Source of the DNA: an uncultured Nitrospinaceae bacterium
GTDB lineage: Bacteria > Nitrospinota > Nitrospinia > Nitrospinales > VA-1
DNA length: 5,703 bases
Direction of reading: 5' to 3'
Assembly: GCA_905182935.1 (NCBI GenBank)
Contig: CAJJDL010000287.1
Span: 1 to 5,703, forward strand
A program made the translations under genes and the position numbers. Every line of letters begins with the position of its first letter. Position 1 is the first letter of the stretch. Under the pieces are notes generated by a model. The model did no database searches. It had not been told where the DNA came from and worked only from the letters and a program-made list of their open reading frames with translations. Shown here piece after piece: positions 5,545 to 5,703 of the stretch.

Positions 5545-5703
5545 AAATTTGGACTCAAATTCACAGAAATACTCAACTCTTTGTTTTACAAAAACCTGCG
5601 CAAGTTATTATTTTTGATTTATTTTTTATCTTGATTAAATTCATAAAAATAACAATAAATTTTATTATAAAAATCATTTAACCCATTTAATCCCTAAATT
5701 TTA

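Noticed and set aside
5475..5681. Plus-strand 68-codon frame at the right end
   Set aside because: It overlaps the promoter and start of the 106-residue gene, has no ribosome binding site, and ends in a run of Ile, Lys, Phe and Asn typical of translated AT-rich spacer.

Overview
The window is an AT-rich (roughly one-third G+C by eye) bacterial segment with clear Shine-Dalgarno sites, one TTG start and short sigma70-like promoters. Protein flavour and base composition suggest a low-GC Gram-negative bacterium (an AT-rich gammaproteobacterium of Legionella type, or a Bacteriovorax- or Leptospira-like organism). Nothing in the sequence settles the taxon. There is no rRNA, tRNA, CRISPR array, transposase or integrase that I can recognise.

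Left half: two minus-strand genes. The promoter-proximal one (1500-2483) encodes an EgtD-family S-adenosylmethionine-dependent methyltransferase, and starts at a TTG fixed by a strong AAAGGAG site. Downstream of it, after 137 bases, lies a cytosolic BtuF-like periplasmic-binding-fold protein (415-1362), the 'cobalamin-binding protein' type without a signal peptide. Diverging from the methyltransferase across a 165-base AT-rich intergenic region with a good extended -10 promoter is a plus-strand gene (2649-3704). It encodes a heme-oxygenase-like diiron oxidase (HDO) in which all seven metal ligands can be placed at the spacing known from SznF.

Middle: 3705-4132 has no convincing gene. It holds a patch of small GC-richer hairpins (3735-3850) that I cannot assign, and then AT-rich DNA.

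Right half: three minus-strand coding regions. An acidic 106-residue protein (5169-5489) overlaps by ATGA a 33-codon cationic, Trp-containing peptide gene (5071-5172), which has its own GGAGG site. A strong imperfect hairpin (4969-4997) follows, then an unrecognised 226-residue protein (4133-4813) with an excellent GAGGAGG site. None of these three matches a family I can name.

Most interesting possibility: the divergent pair of an amino-acid N-methyltransferase-like enzyme and an SznF-type N-oxygenase-like diiron enzyme could be a minimal, undescribed route that methylates and oxidises an amino-acid-derived amine. That link is inference from adjacency and family knowledge. The individual family calls rest on visible motifs.
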